In this document: piece by piece, positions 21,777-22,225 of the stretch | Layout: the number at the start of each line of letters is the position of its first letter | Position numbering within the stretch: position 1 is the first letter of the stretch | IMG/VR virus record: IMGVR_UViG_3300001850_000461 | Location: 1 to 22,225 of that record | Reading direction: 5' to 3' (one strand) | Length of the DNA stretch: 22,225 nucleotides | Source of the DNA: a virus | Notes under the pieces: generated by a model | Seen by the model: the letters and a program-made list of their open reading frames with translations, nothing else | Told to the model about the DNA's origin: nothing | Database searches by the model: none | Position numbers and translations under genes: made by a program

Positions 21777-22225
21777 ATGCCAATATGGTCTGACTTTTTT
21801 AAACTTTTTTCATTTTCAGCAGAACCTGACCCATTGTCTAGGCGCAAAGACCCTAGACAATTCACATCCGCTGGCATTAGCCAACCAGAAGCCCTTGGCG
21901 CTGATATCAACAACGGCCAAGTAAGCGGTGGAATGTCCAGCTATCGCCAAACAAATGACATGATTGACACAACAACGCTGTCAAATCGTGCCATGCGATA
22001 CAAAGAATACGAAAGACTTAGAAATGTTCCCGAAATTGAAATGGCAATGACAGTATACGCAGACGAAGCCTGCATCTCTGGCGATACCAAAATTGCAACA
22101 CCCTTCGGCTACATCACAATAAAAGAATTAACAGAAACCAAAAAAGACGAAAGATTTCTTGTCTATTGCTACGATTTTGAGAAAAAAGACTACACTCTAG
22201 GATGGGCATATGATCCAAGAGTAGT
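21777..22225 (+). CDS. Portal protein (gp20-like), N-terminal part, interrupted by an intein
   Basis: The frame is open from ATG 21777 (AAGGG upstream) to the end of the window: 149 complete codons. The extein reads MPIWSDFFKLFSFSAEPDPL and later RAMRYKEYERLRNVPEIEMA followed by MTVYADEA. The R-Y-x-E-Y-E ... P-E-I-E-x-A ... Y-A-D-E-A series is typical of T4-type portal proteins, which form the dodecameric DNA gate of the head. At residue 99 the sequence changes to an intein (see next entry). The downstream extein and stop are outside the window. It is divergent from the sulfotransferase-like gene. Confidence 0.88.
   Translation, partial: MPIWSDFFKLFSFSAEPDPLSRRKDPRQFTSAGISQPEALGADINNGQVSGGMSSYRQTNDMIDTTTLSNRAMRYKEYERLRNVPEIEMAMTVYADEACISGDTKIATPFGYITIKELTETKKDERFLVYCYDFEKKDYTLGWAYDPRV
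22071..22225 (+). other. N-terminal Hint domain of an intein in the portal gene
   Basis: The insertion starts at C99 directly after YADEA. CISGDTKIATPFGYITIKEL is a textbook intein block A: the nucleophilic Cys, then S-G-D-T, then a glycine turn and I-x-E-L. It continues RFLVYCYDFEKKDYTLGWAYD, matching the next strands of the Hint fold. The B, F and G blocks and any homing endonuclease lie beyond the window. The protein must splice to give a working portal. Confidence 0.88.

Overview
The window looks like a piece of a tailed double-stranded DNA phage (or prophage) genome with a T4-like packaging module, AT-rich by eye. The anchors are a complete terminase large subunit (9229-11085, minus), the start of a portal protein (from 21777, plus), a TOPRIM primase, a PD-(D/E)XK nuclease, two virion-type proteins and the end of an actin-like filament protein. 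Genes are packed tightly, switch strand often, overlap at ATGA or TAATG junctions and use ordinary Shine-Dalgarno starts. No rRNA, tRNA, CRISPR array or insertion sequence was seen. The host cannot be named. Sec-type signal peptides and one lipobox lipoprotein suggest a bacterium, probably Gram-negative.

Layout. 1-3665: end of an actin-like ATPase, a tandem-duplicated DUF5659-like protein, a long charged protein of unknown function, then a minus pair (unknown protein and 2OG-Fe(II) oxygenase-like protein) and a small basic plus-strand protein with its terminator. 3646-6928: primase (minus), RecB/Cas4-like nuclease (plus), secreted trypsin-like protease (minus) and an unknown protein (plus). 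6925-11085: a compact minus operon running terL, unknown, coiled-coil protein, 2H phosphoesterase, virion protein. 11167-14176: plus-strand M28 aminopeptidase coupled to a ferritin-like protein, a small basic protein, a terminator and a large virion protein with an FCCH-like repeat. 14148-15838: minus operon of unknown proteins, one with a C-terminal membrane anchor. 15897-22225: HExxH metallopeptidase, lipoprotein, an almost purely Asp/Glu protein, a secreted papain-like cysteine peptidase, a methyltransferase, a small Cys/Lys-tailed protein, an M14 carboxypeptidase, a sulfotransferase-like protein, and a portal gene interrupted by an intein that runs off the window.

The most unusual feature is a dispersed set of five predicted peptidases of different catalytic types: serine, cysteine, M28, M14 and an M4-like gluzincin. 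Four have an N-terminal signal or anchor. Each lies just downstream of an intergenic copy of the same near-palindromic 10-mer (ACTATATATT / AATATATAGT, four exact copies plus one 9/10 copy). This suggests a co-regulated, envelope-directed or extracellular proteolysis programme carried by a phage. The serine and cysteine peptidases also share a C-terminal EYIL-x-P motif.

A second theme is compaction: every convergent gene pair overlaps, and three pairs share a single TTAA as both stop codons. Some strong intrinsic terminators therefore lie inside opposing or neighbouring coding sequence.
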